Part shown: positions 16,082-24,014 of the stretch, in pieces
How the letters are laid out: each line of letters opens with the position of its first letter
Position numbering within the stretch: position 1 is the first letter of the stretch
Assembly: GCF_003324565.1 (NCBI RefSeq)
Contig: NZ_QOLA01000011.1
Span: 1 to 64,000 of the forward strand
Reading direction: 5' to 3'
DNA: 64,000 nt
Source of the DNA: Streptomyces sp. SDr-06
GTDB taxonomy: Bacteria > Actinomycetota > Actinomycetes > Streptomycetales > Streptomycetaceae
Position numbers and translations under genes: made by a program
Notes under the pieces: model-generated
The model's input: the letters and a program-made list of their open reading frames with translations, nothing else
Databases searched by the model: none
Told to the model about the DNA's origin: nothing

Positions 16082-17896
16082 CTAGGACGCCGCGTCCATC
16101 CCGGCGAGCACCAGCGGCAGCCTGCTCGCGCCGCCCTCGGTGAGCCGCACGGGCACGCCCCAGTCCTGCTGGTGCATGTGGCAGGCCGGGTACTCGTTCT
16201 CCGGGTCGTCGTCGCAGGAGGCCGCCATCGCCGACACGTGCAGCACGCCCTCGGTGACCTCCGGGTTCAGGCTGAGCTCGCGCGCGAGGTCGGTGCCGGT
16301 GCCCTCGCCCGCGAGCAGCAGCTCGGGCGGGGTCGAGGAGACGAGCAGCCGGGTCGAGGGCCCGTACCGGGTGTCCAGCTTCTGCCCGGCGGGCGCCTGG
16401 AACACCACGTCCAACCGCAGCCTGCCCGGGGCGACTTCGGTCGCCGCGCGCTGGGTGCGGTGCGCCACGGACTCCACCCGCACGGCCTCCTCGGGCAGCC
16501 GCAGCCGGGTCAGCCGGTGCCGCGCCGACTCGACGACGACGATGTCGTCCCCGACCAGCACGGCGTCGCTGGGCTCCCTCACGTCCGTGGCCAGCGTGGT
16601 CACCTCGCCGGTGGCCGGGTCGTAGCGGCGCAGCGCGTGGTTGTACGTGTCCGACACGGCGACCGAGCCGTCGGGCAGCGCGGTGACACCCAGCGGGTGC
16701 TGGAGCAGCGCCTGGGCCGCGTCACCGTCGCGGTGCCCGAAGTCGAAGAGGCCCGTGCCGACGGCGGTGTGCACGGCGCCCTCGGTGTCGACGTACCGCA
16801 GCGCGGAGGTCTCCGAGTCGGCGACCCAGAGCCGGTCCCCGGTGGCCGCGAGCCCGGACGGCTGGGCGAACCACGCCTTGGGGCCCGGCCCGTCGACGAG
16901 CCCCTCGTTGGTGGTCCCCGCCGCGACCTCGACGGTCTTCGTCTCCGGGTCGTACGTCCACAGCTGGTGCACGCCCGCCATGGCGATCCACACCCTGCCG
17001 CGCCACCAGGCCACGTCCCACGGCGAGGAGAGGTCCACCTCCAGGGCGGGCCCTGAGGTCGGCTGCCCCTGCCACCACTGCCTGCCGGTCCCGGCGAGCG
17101 GCTCGATGTCCCCGGTGGCCGGGTCGAAGGTGCGCAGCGCGTGGTGCACGGTGTCGGCGACGACCACCTTGCCGTCCGGGAGCAGCGCGAGTCCCTGCGG
17201 CTCCTTGAACTGCCCGTCCCCGCCGATCCGGCGCACGACGCCCTCCCCGTCCGGGGCGAGCTCGACCAGCTGGTGGCGGGTGGTGTCGGAGACCAGGAAG
17301 TTACCGCTGGGCAGCACGATCGCCTTGCCCGGGAAGCGCAGGTCGGTGGCGACCGGCTCCGGCGGGACGTACGGCCCGTCGCCCCGTCGCAGCGTCCCCT
17401 TCGCCCCGTGCTCGGCCTCCAGCTCCGCCACGAGCCGCTCGATGGCATGGGCATGGCCCTCGCCCGCGTGCTGGGCGACGACGTAGCCCTCGGGGTCGAT
17501 CACCACGAGCGTGGGCCAGGCCCGCACCGCGTACTGCTTCCAGGTGGCCAGCTCCGGGTCGTCGAGGACCGGGTGCTCCACGCCGTACCGCTCGACGGCG
17601 TCGACGACGGCCTCGTGCTCGGCCTCGTGCACGAACTTCGGCGAGTGCACCCCGACGATCACGACGGTGTCCCGGTGCTTCTCCTCCAGCTCCCGCAGCT
17701 CGTCGAGCACGTGCAGGCAGTTGATGCAGCAGAACGTCCAGAAGTCGAGGATGACGATGCGCCCGCGCAGCTCGGCGAGGCTCAGCTCCTTGCCTCCGGT
17801 GTTCAGCCAGCCGCCCTTGCCGATCAGCTCGGGGGCACGGACGCGGGCACGACGGGGGGCGGGCGCGGGGGTGGGCGCCGGGGCGGCATCGTTCAT
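16082..17896 (-). CDS. Thioredoxin-like protein with NHL repeats
   Basis: 604 residues combining a TlpA/thioredoxin-like domain (about 20-170; FWTFCCINCLHVL gives a CINC redox motif, with cis-Pro region RAWPTLVVIDPEG) and an NHL-repeat beta-propeller (about 175-490; repeats such as LPSGNFLVSDTTRHQLVEL and LPDGKVVVADTVHHALRTF), then a C-terminal domain with SCDDDPENEYPACHMHQ. The architecture matches bacterial relatives of NHLRC2. No signal peptide is visible, so it is probably cytoplasmic. Role unknown; thiol-disulfide chemistry is inferred from the CxxC. Confidence 0.9.
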   Translation of the reverse strand: MNDAAPAPTPAPAPRRARVRAPELIGKGGWLNTGGKELSLAELRGRIVILDFWTFCCINCLHVLDELRELEEKHRDTVVIVGVHSPKFVHEAEHEAVVDAVERYGVEHPVLDDPELATWKQYAVRAWPTLVVIDPEGYVVAQHAGEGHAHAIERLVAELEAEHGAKGTLRRGDGPYVPPEPVATDLRFPGKAIVLPSGNFLVSDTTRHQLVELAPDGEGVVRRIGGDGQFKEPQGLALLPDGKVVVADTVHHALRTFDPATGDIEPLAGTGRQWWQGQPTSGPALEVDLSSPWDVAWWRGRVWIAMAGVHQLWTYDPETKTVEVAAGTTNEGLVDGPGPKAWFAQPSGLAATGDRLWVADSETSALRYVDTEGAVHTAVGTGLFDFGHRDGDAAQALLQHPLGVTALPDGSVAVSDTYNHALRRYDPATGEVTTLATDVREPSDAVLVGDDIVVVESARHRLTRLRLPEEAVRVESVAHRTQRAATEVAPGRLRLDVVFQAPAGQKLDTRYGPSTRLLVSSTPPELLLAGEGTGTDLARELSLNPEVTEGVLHVSAMAASCDDDPENEYPACHMHQQDWGVPVRLTEGGASRLPLVLAGMDAAS

Positions 17897-17973
17897 GGTT
17901 CAAGCTTGCCATCCCGGTATGAACAGCTTGTGTCGCCGTTCGGCGGCCCGCCGCGGCGGGCAGGGGTACAGCC

Positions 17974-18471
17974 ATGAAATACCTCGTGCGGGACAAGATC
18001 TTCGCCATCGGTGACGACTACTGGATCGACACGGAGGACGGGCGGCACGCCTTCCTGGCCGACGGCAAGGCGCTGCGGATGCGCGACACCCTGGAGCTGA
18101 AGGACCCGTCCGGGCGGGTGCTGATCACGCTGCGGGAGAAGATGTTCAGCCTGCGCGACGCGATGACCATCGAACGGGACGACCAGATCCTCGCGAAGGT
18201 CCGCCGCAAACGGCTCTCCCTGCTGCGCAACCACTACCGGGTGAGCCTGGTCGAAGGCACCGAGCTCGACGTCACGGGCAAGATCCTGGACCGCGAGTTC
18301 ACCGTCGAGTACGACGGAGAGCTCCTCGCCCACGTGTCCCGCAAGTGGTTCCGGGTCCGCGAGACGTACGCGGTGAACGTCGTCCGGGAGGACGCGGACG
18401 CGGCCCTGCTGCTGGCGGTGGTCATCTGCGTGATCCGCATGGACGAGAAGGAACGCGGCCACGAGGAATGA
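17974..18471 (+). CDS. LURP-one-related protein
   Basis: 165 residues, all beta-rich, matching the LURP-one/tubby-like C-terminal fold family: MKYLVRDKIFAIGDDYWIDTEDG, LRMRDTLELKDPSGRVLITLREKMF and a C-terminal hydrophobic helix DADAALLLAVVICVIRMDEK as in tubby-type barrels. These small proteins are common in actinobacteria and of unknown function; phospholipid-scramblase-like or membrane association has been suggested for the fold. The ATG follows AGGGG at suitable spacing. Divergent from the thioredoxin-NHL gene. Confidence 0.85.
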   Translation: MKYLVRDKIFAIGDDYWIDTEDGRHAFLADGKALRMRDTLELKDPSGRVLITLREKMFSLRDAMTIERDDQILAKVRRKRLSLLRNHYRVSLVEGTELDVTGKILDREFTVEYDGELLAHVSRKWFRVRETYAVNVVREDADAALLLAVVICVIRMDEKERGHEE

Positions 18472-18498
18472 CCACCCCGGCAGGGCAGCGGCCCCAAA

Positions 18499-18716
18499 GG
18501 GGCGCGAGGAAGTGCGCGACCAGCCACCCACAACCCGCACGGACAGAGGGTTTTCAAGGGGCGCGAGGAACTGCGCGACCAGCCACACACGACCCGCACG
18601 GACAGCGGACCAAAAGGGGCGCGGGGAACTGCGCGACCAGCCACCCACAACCCGCACGGACAGCGGACCAAAAAGGGGCGCGAGGAACTGCGCAGAACCC
18701 GTACACCCACCCCGCA
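18499..18716. repeat. 58-bp tandem repeat array (four units)
   Basis: GGGGCGCGAGGAACTGCGCG or a one-base variant starts at 18499, 18558, 18616 and 18675, each followed by ACCAGCCAC and ACCCGCACGGACAG, giving a 58-59 bp period; the last unit is truncated. The core is the reverse complement of the GCGCAGTTCCCCGCGCCCC segment at 5700 and 9890, so it is the same dispersed family in the opposite orientation. The array separates two convergent genes. Confidence 0.85.
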
Positions 18717-19511
18717 CTACCCCTTGGGCACGTCCAGCCCCAGCACCCTGTCCTTCAGCGCGGGAAACACCCCCCGCGTCTCCGCGACCTTCGCCGGATC
18801 GAGATCCACGGTCAGAACCTCCTCGCCGGAGCCCGCCTCGGCGAGCACCTCGCCCCAGGGGTCGACCACGATGCTGCGCCCGCTCTGCTCGACCCCCGCG
18901 TGCGTCCCGGCCGTACCGCAGGCCAGCACGTAGGCCAGGTTCTCGACCGCGCGGGCCCGCGCGAGCAGCGTCCAGTGGGCGCTGCGGCGCGCGGGCCAGC
19001 CCGCGGGGACGACGAAGGCGTGCGCGCCCGCGTCGACCAGGCCGCGGAACAGTTCGGGGAAGCGGAGGTCGTAGCAGGTGGCCAGGCCCAGGGTGAGGTC
19101 CGGCAGCGAGGCGGTGACCAGATCCGAGCCCGCGCCCATCAGGACGGCCTCGCCCTTGTCGAAGCCGAAGCGGTGGATCTTCCGGTAGGTGCGGGCCAGC
19201 GCGCCGTCGGGCGAGAAGACGAGGGAGGTGTTGTAGAGCGCTCCGTCCTCGCCGCGCTCCGGAATCGACCCGGCGTGCAGCCAGACCCCGGCGTCCCGGG
19301 CCGCCTCGGCCATGGTCTGTGCCGTGGTGCCGCGCAGCGTCTCCGCCTCGTCCGCGAAGAGTTCGTACGCGAACGCCCCGACGGTCCACAGCTCGGGCAG
19401 CACGACCAGATCGCTGCTCCGCTGCTCCCGGATCAGCGAACCCACGCGTCGGCGGCGGGAATTGATGGATTCTTCCGGGTTTACATCGATCTGGATGAGC
19501 GAGGCGCGCAC
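18717..19511 (-). CDS. Carbon-nitrogen hydrolase (nitrilase superfamily)
   Basis: 264-residue nitrilase-superfamily amidase with the complete catalytic triad: Glu40 (LVVLPELW), Lys111 (YRKIHRFGF) and Cys146 (GLATCYDLRFPELF). The close fit to omega-amidase/Nit2-like and deaminated-glutathione amidase subgroups suggests hydrolysis of small omega-amides, but the substrate cannot be fixed. The GTG start at 19511 gives MRASLIQIDV. Cytoplasmic. Convergent with the LURP-one gene across the 58-bp repeats. Confidence 0.9.
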   Translation of the reverse strand: MRASLIQIDVNPEESINSRRRRVGSLIREQRSSDLVVLPELWTVGAFAYELFADEAETLRGTTAQTMAEAARDAGVWLHAGSIPERGEDGALYNTSLVFSPDGALARTYRKIHRFGFDKGEAVLMGAGSDLVTASLPDLTLGLATCYDLRFPELFRGLVDAGAHAFVVPAGWPARRSAHWTLLARARAVENLAYVLACGTAGTHAGVEQSGRSIVVDPWGEVLAEAGSGEEVLTVDLDPAKVAETRGVFPALKDRVLGLDVPKG

Positions 19512-19703
19512 GGTACCACCGTCCTGGCTTTCGAGCCGTCAGCACTGGGGAAAACAGCCTACGATCGTCCTACCAAAGCACTGCCGGGGTACTGCTCGGC
19601 AGCGTACTGTGACCTTCCGGGGGAGACCCCGGACCCCCCAAGCGACCAAGCCTCCCACACAGTCCCGCAGTCCAGCCCGTACAAAGAACCGCCGAGGGGT
19701 CCC

Positions 19704-20528
19704 GTGACCGTCCATCCCAGCCTTCAGACCTACGCCGATGCCTGGACCCACTCCATCGAGGCGATATCGGAGCTGGTGCAGCCGCTCGTCGAGGGCGAGT
19801 GGAACCGTGCGACGCCGTGCCCCAACTGGTCGGTGCGCGACATCGTGTCGCACATCATCGGCATGGAGTGCGAGCAGCTGGGCGACCCGAGGCCGATCCA
19901 CACCCTGCCGCGCGACATCTTCCACGTCCAGACCGACCTCGCCCGCTACATGGAGATGCAGGTCGATGTGCGCCGCCACCACACGGCGCCGGAGATGACC
20001 TCCGAGCTGGAGTACACGATCATTCGCCGGGCGCGTCAGCTGCGCAACGAGAACCGGGACCCCGACACCAAGGTGCGCGCCCCCCTCGGCGCCGAGCAGA
20101 CCCTGGAACTGGCGCTGCGGATGCGGGCGTTCGACGTGTGGGTGCACGAGCAGGACCTGCGCTGGGCCCTCAACAAGCCGGGAAACCTGGACTCGCCGGG
20201 CGCGTACGTGGCCCGCGACATCCTGCTGCACACCCTGCCCCGGGTGGTGGCGAAGGACGCGGGCGCGCCGCCCAGCTCGGCGGTGGTCTTCGACGTCCAC
20301 GGCCCGGTGGAGTTCCTGCGCACGGTGCGGGTGGACGCGGACGGCCACGGCACCATCGACGGCGCGCCCTCGCTCGGCCCGCTGGTCACGCTGACCATGG
20401 ACTGGGAGACCTTCGTGCGGCTCGCCTGCGGCCGGGTCCGCCCGCACGCGGTCGCCGACCGGGTGAAGGCCGAGGGCGACCCGGCGCTGGCCGACGCGAT
20501 CCTGCGGGAGTTCGCGGTCACCCCGTAG
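19704..20528 (+). CDS. Maleylpyruvate isomerase/DinB-like mycothiol family protein
   Basis: 274 residues. The N-terminal four-helix MDMPI/DinB domain is recognisable from WNRATPCPNWSVRDIVSHIIGMECEQLGDP with a putative metal His, and VDVRRHHTAPE; a C-terminal domain spans about 180-270. Family members include mycothiol-dependent maleylpyruvate isomerase, but most actinobacterial paralogues are of unknown substrate. The preferred start is GTG 19704 after GAGGGG; the open frame continues far upstream without coding character. Confidence 0.85.
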   Translation: MTVHPSLQTYADAWTHSIEAISELVQPLVEGEWNRATPCPNWSVRDIVSHIIGMECEQLGDPRPIHTLPRDIFHVQTDLARYMEMQVDVRRHHTAPEMTSELEYTIIRRARQLRNENRDPDTKVRAPLGAEQTLELALRMRAFDVWVHEQDLRWALNKPGNLDSPGAYVARDILLHTLPRVVAKDAGAPPSSAVVFDVHGPVEFLRTVRVDADGHGTIDGAPSLGPLVTLTMDWETFVRLACGRVRPHAVADRVKAEGDPALADAILREFAVTP

Positions 20529-20529
20529 A

Positions 20530-20551
20530 GCCGGGGCCCCGGGGCCCCGGC
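20530..20551. terminator. Bidirectional terminator-like palindrome
   Basis: A 22-bp perfect palindrome, GCCGGGGCCCC followed by its complement, sits exactly between the stop codons of the convergent MDMPI-like gene (20528) and MFS gene (20555). Confidence 0.7.
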
Positions 20552-20554
20552 CCG

Positions 20555-21847
20555 CTACACGGGGACGTGCACGGCCTCCACCCGGCTCGCCACCAGCCGG
20601 TCCCGCTCGCGGCGCTGTGCCCGTGCCCGCAGCCGCAGGATCTGGACCAGGCCCAGGGTCTCCAGGAAGAACACCGACGAGAAGGCGATCCGGTAGTTGT
20701 CCCCGGTCGCGTCGAGGAGCACGCCCACCGCGAGCAGGGTGGTCATGGAGGCGATGAAGCCGCCCATGTTGGTGATGCCGGACGCGGTGCCCTGGCGCTC
20801 GGGCGGGTTGGCCGGGCGCGAGAAGTCGAATCCGATCATCGAGGCGGGCCCACACGCGCCCAGGACCAGGCACAGGATGACGAGCAGCCACATCGGCGCG
20901 TGGGCGGCCGGGTAGGCGATGGTGGCGGCCCACATGAAGGCGGTCGCTCCCACGGTGCCGAGCGCCAGGGGCAGCCGGGCCGCGTGGTGGCGGGCGATGA
21001 GCTGGCCATACACCAAACCCACGACCATGTTGGAGAGCACCACCAGGGTCAGCAGTCCGCCGGCCGTGCCCCGGTCGAGGCCCTGCGACTCGACGAGGAA
21101 CGGCATCCCCCACAGGAGCAGGAACACCATCGCGGGGAACTGCGTCGTGAAGTGCACCCACATCCCGAGCCGGGTGCCGGGCTCGCGCCACGACTCGGCG
21201 ATCTGACGGCGTACGAACGCGGCCCCGGCGTGGTGCGCGGGCGGCGGCTCGTGGCCCTCGGGGTGATCGCGCAGGAAGAGCAGCAGCAGGACCAGGACGG
21301 CGACTCCGGCGAGCGAGCTGCCCGCAAAGGTCTCGGTCCAGCCGACGCCGTGCAGCGCGCGGGAGATGACGAGCGTGGACACCAGGTTGCCGGCCATCCC
21401 GAACAGCGCGGCGACCTGCCCGATCATGGGGCCGTGCTGGGCGGGGAACCAACGCGAGCCGAGCCGCAGCACGCTGATGAAGGTCATCGCGTCGCCGCAG
21501 CCGAGCAGCGCCCGCGAGCCGAGCGCGGTGGCGTACGAGGGCGACAGGGCGAAGCCGAGTTGTCCGACGGTGAACAGGACGGTCCCGAGCACCAGCACCT
21601 TCTTGGTGCCGAGCCGGTCGACCATGAGGCCGACGGGTATCTGCATGCCCGCGTACACGAGCAGCTGGAGTATGGAGAAGGTGGACAGGGCCGAGGCGTT
21701 GACGTGGAAGCGGTCGGCGGCGTCCAGGCCCGCGACGCCGAGCGAGGTGCGGAAGATGACGGCGACGAAGTAGACGCCGACGCCGATGCCCCACACGAAC
21801 GCGGCCCGGCGCCCGCCCAGCGGCTGCGGCCGTGCGGCGGAGCTCAT
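20555..21847 (-). CDS. MFS transporter
   Basis: 430-residue major facilitator with 12 predictable helices. The motif between helices 2 and 3 reads GLMVDRLGTKKVLVLG (MFS motif A type), and the second half contains FDFSRPANPPERQGTASGITNMGGF. It resembles the anion:cation/ACS-type group that carries organic acids or sugar acids; substrate unknown. The ATG overlaps the GntR stop by four bases (ATGA), so the two are translationally coupled and the regulator probably controls this transporter. Confidence 0.9.
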   Translation of the reverse strand: MSSAARPQPLGGRRAAFVWGIGVGVYFVAVIFRTSLGVAGLDAADRFHVNASALSTFSILQLLVYAGMQIPVGLMVDRLGTKKVLVLGTVLFTVGQLGFALSPSYATALGSRALLGCGDAMTFISVLRLGSRWFPAQHGPMIGQVAALFGMAGNLVSTLVISRALHGVGWTETFAGSSLAGVAVLVLLLLFLRDHPEGHEPPPAHHAGAAFVRRQIAESWREPGTRLGMWVHFTTQFPAMVFLLLWGMPFLVESQGLDRGTAGGLLTLVVLSNMVVGLVYGQLIARHHAARLPLALGTVGATAFMWAATIAYPAAHAPMWLLVILCLVLGACGPASMIGFDFSRPANPPERQGTASGITNMGGFIASMTTLLAVGVLLDATGDNYRIAFSSVFFLETLGLVQILRLRARAQRRERDRLVASRVEAVHVPV

Positions 21848-22506
21848 CGGTCGTCCCCCCTGACCAGGACCTTGACCCAGCTGAGGTGCTGGCGCACACA
21901 GTGCGCGGCCCGCTCGCCGTCCCCGTCCCTGATCGCGGCCAGCATCTCCTCGTGCTCGGCGATGTTCTTGGCGATGCGGTCGGGCTGGGCGTGCATGACG
22001 GCGACGCCCATCCGCAGCTGACGGTCCCGCATCTGGTCGTAGAGCCGGGCCAGGATCTCGTTCCCGGCGTTGCGCACGATCTCGGCGTGGAAGCAGCGGT
22101 CGCTGACGGCGACGGCGGCCAGATCGCCTGCGGCGGCGTGCGCCTTCTGCTCCGCGAGCAGCTCCTGGAGGCGTGCGACGAGCCGCTCCGGCGCGGGAAC
22201 GGCCCGGCGCACCGCGAACTCCTCGACGAGCAGCCGGGTTTCGACCACGTCGGCGGTCTCCTGCGCGGAGACGGCGAGCACGAGGGCGCCCTTCTTCGGG
22301 TAGAGCTTGATCAGCCCTTCCACTTCGAGCTTGAGCAGCGCTTCGCGTACGGGCGTGCGCGACACCCCGACCGCCTCGGCCAGCTCGCCCTCGGTGAGCA
22401 GCGTGCCGCCCTCGTACCGGCGGTCGAGCACCGCCTGCTTGACGTGCAGGTAGACGCGGTCGGCGGCGGGCGGCTGCTTGGTGGCGGGGGCCGGGGCGGA
22501 AGGCAT
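21844..22506 (-). CDS. GntR/FCD-type regulator
   Basis: 220-residue FadR/FCD-subfamily repressor. N-terminal winged helix (about 15-80) with GGTLLTEGELAEAVGVSRTPVREALLKLEVEGLIK; C-terminal all-helical FCD ligand domain (about 90-215) with metal-binding candidates SDRCFHAEIV and NIAEHEEML. Such regulators sense organic acids or acyl-CoA. The ATG at 22506 is chosen; an in-frame ATG at 22536 would add ten residues. No Shine-Dalgarno is visible and TATCCT lies six bases before the ATG, which would fit a leaderless mRNA. Confidence 0.88.
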   Translation of the reverse strand: MPSAPAPATKQPPAADRVYLHVKQAVLDRRYEGGTLLTEGELAEAVGVSRTPVREALLKLEVEGLIKLYPKKGALVLAVSAQETADVVETRLLVEEFAVRRAVPAPERLVARLQELLAEQKAHAAAGDLAAVAVSDRCFHAEIVRNAGNEILARLYDQMRDRQLRMGVAVMHAQPDRIAKNIAEHEEMLAAIRDGDGERAAHCVRQHLSWVKVLVRGDDR

Positions 22507-22588
22507 GCGCACAGGATAGATACAACAGGGGTGCATCAGGAAGCGCCGTCCGGATCGCGGGACGGCCGCGTGTGTGCCTGCCGAAACG

Positions 22589-22627
22589 CCCCTGCCCCCG
22601 GTCGCACGCGGCGGCCGGGGGCAGGGG
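22589..22627 (-). terminator. Terminator after secreted protein gene
   Basis: Perfect 13-bp stem CCCCTGCCCCCGG (22589-22601) / CCGGGGGCAGGGG (22615-22627) with a 13-base loop, just downstream of the minus-strand stop at 22661. Confidence 0.75.
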
Positions 22628-22660
22628 TACGGGACGGGCGCCCAGGGGGCCCGGGTGGGA

Positions 22661-23650
22661 TCAGGCGCGGCCCGCCGCGCGGCGGCGCACCACCAGGTAG
22701 CCCGCTCCGCCCACGAGGGCCAGGCCCGCGCCGCCCGCGACCAGCGCGGTCGTGCCGCCGGACTGCTCCTTGATCTCCGCGCCGGCCGCGACACCGCCCT
22801 TGGGCAGCACCGAGGTCTGGCCGGAGGCGTTCGCCGAGGGCGCGGCGGGCGGCGTCTGGGCGGGGGTGGTGCCGTTCAGCTTGCAGCCCTTGGGCAGCTT
22901 GGGGAAGTCCTGGAAGGCGTACCGGGAGCCGACGCCGCCCTCGACCTTGGACTTGAGCTGCGGCGCGGTGCCGTACGGGTTGAGGATCTCGGCGTAGATG
23001 CCGGCCGACTCGGGCAGCTTGGGGTGCTTGCGGTCCAGCTTGCCGAGGCTCGGCACCGGGTTGCCCGGGCCGTCCTGGAAGGTGGCCGTCGGGCCGTTCG
23101 GGCTCATGGTCAGCACCGCGGCGGTGCCGGCGCCGATGGAGACGCTCTGCGTGACGGTGCAGTCCTTGGCCGAGACGCCGGTCGCGCCGGGCTTGCCCTG
23201 CGGCAGGTCGTAGGTCCTGGAGGTGCCGTCGGGGGAGGTGACCTTCACCCGCGGGGTGGCGCTCGACGCGTCGAGCAGCTGCGCCTTGAGGCCGACCACG
23301 TACTCCTTGGCGGTGTCGGTCGGCTGCGAGCGGCTCACTCCGGCGATGACCCGCACCGCCCAGACGTCGCCCGGCTTCCAATCCGGGCCCACGGCGCGGA
23401 ACCAGGCCTCGGGGCCCTCGGGCCCGTTGCGCAGCACCGCGAGCACGCCGTGCGTGGCGTCCTTGTGGACGAGGACCTTCTCGCCGTCGTAGCGGTCGCC
23501 GGTCGGCTTGGTGGCGGTGGCGGCCGCCGGGGCCTGGGCCGGGGTGGCGGCGAAGGCGGCGGCCGGGGTGAAGAGGGCTCCGGCGAGCGCGGCGGTGGCG
23601 ACGGCGGCGCGGAGGGCGGCGCGGCGGCGGGAAGGAGCGTAGGTCGACAT
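22661..23650 (-). CDS. Secreted, C-terminally membrane-anchored protein
   Basis: 329 residues, no recognised catalytic family. N-terminus MSTYAPSRRRAALRAAVATA is a signal peptide with a twin-arginine-like basic stretch and a likely cleavage after AAAFA. The middle is beta-rich with KDCTVTQSVSIG and KGCKLNG cysteines. A Pro/Ala/Ser-rich spacer leads to a single C-terminal helix TALVAGGAGLALVGGAGYLV and a basic tail RRRAAGRA, as in wall-spanning actinobacterial surface proteins. No LPXTG/LAXTG sortase motif was found; LPKGG before the helix is not one. The ATG at 23650 is preceded by GGAG. Confidence 0.75.
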   Translation of the reverse strand: MSTYAPSRRRAALRAAVATAALAGALFTPAAAFAATPAQAPAAATATKPTGDRYDGEKVLVHKDATHGVLAVLRNGPEGPEAWFRAVGPDWKPGDVWAVRVIAGVSRSQPTDTAKEYVVGLKAQLLDASSATPRVKVTSPDGTSRTYDLPQGKPGATGVSAKDCTVTQSVSIGAGTAAVLTMSPNGPTATFQDGPGNPVPSLGKLDRKHPKLPESAGIYAEILNPYGTAPQLKSKVEGGVGSRYAFQDFPKLPKGCKLNGTTPAQTPPAAPSANASGQTSVLPKGGVAAGAEIKEQSGGTTALVAGGAGLALVGGAGYLVVRRRAAGRA

Positions 23651-24014
23651 GAACGACTCCGAGACACAGGGCGGCCGGGCGGCCGGAAGACGAAGAAGAA
23701 GGAGAGGTTGCATGCCGCCTCCTCTGTCGGGTGGGGCCGTTGAGGCTGGGCGGGGCTGCAAGAAGAAATCTATGGATCACCTGTGCGAGAAGCGTCCGTT
23801 CCATGTCACGACGGCGCGACAGACCCCGGGGGCCCTGACGCCCCGGGTCACCGCGCGAGCAGCACGCACCGCCCCTCACCCACTGTCCGCCCGGCCCCCG
23901 AAGCTGTCCACTCGGGCGCCGGGCGGACATGCCGCGGCCCCCGACGCGTCCTGGGACGCGGCGGGGGCCGGGGGCCGACTGCCGTACGGGGCGGCCGGTT
24001 GTCGAGCGGGGCGG
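23651..24014. other. Intergenic region with bkd operon terminator
   Basis: 364 bp between two minus-strand units. The left part (to about 23790) should hold the promoter of the secreted-protein gene; no consensus hexamers stand out. The right part holds the hairpin at 23936-23969 that ends the bkd operon. No gene seen. Confidence 0.6.
23936..23969 (-). terminator. Terminator of the first bkd operon
   Basis: Near-perfect 16-position stem (one A-G mismatch), GGCCCCCGACGCGTCC (23936-23951) against GGACGCGGCGGGGGCC (23954-23969), about 45 bp past the bkdC stop. Confidence 0.75.

Noticed and set aside
18499..18716. CRISPR array
   Set aside because: The unit repeats over nearly its whole length, with no unique spacers; it is a tandem array.
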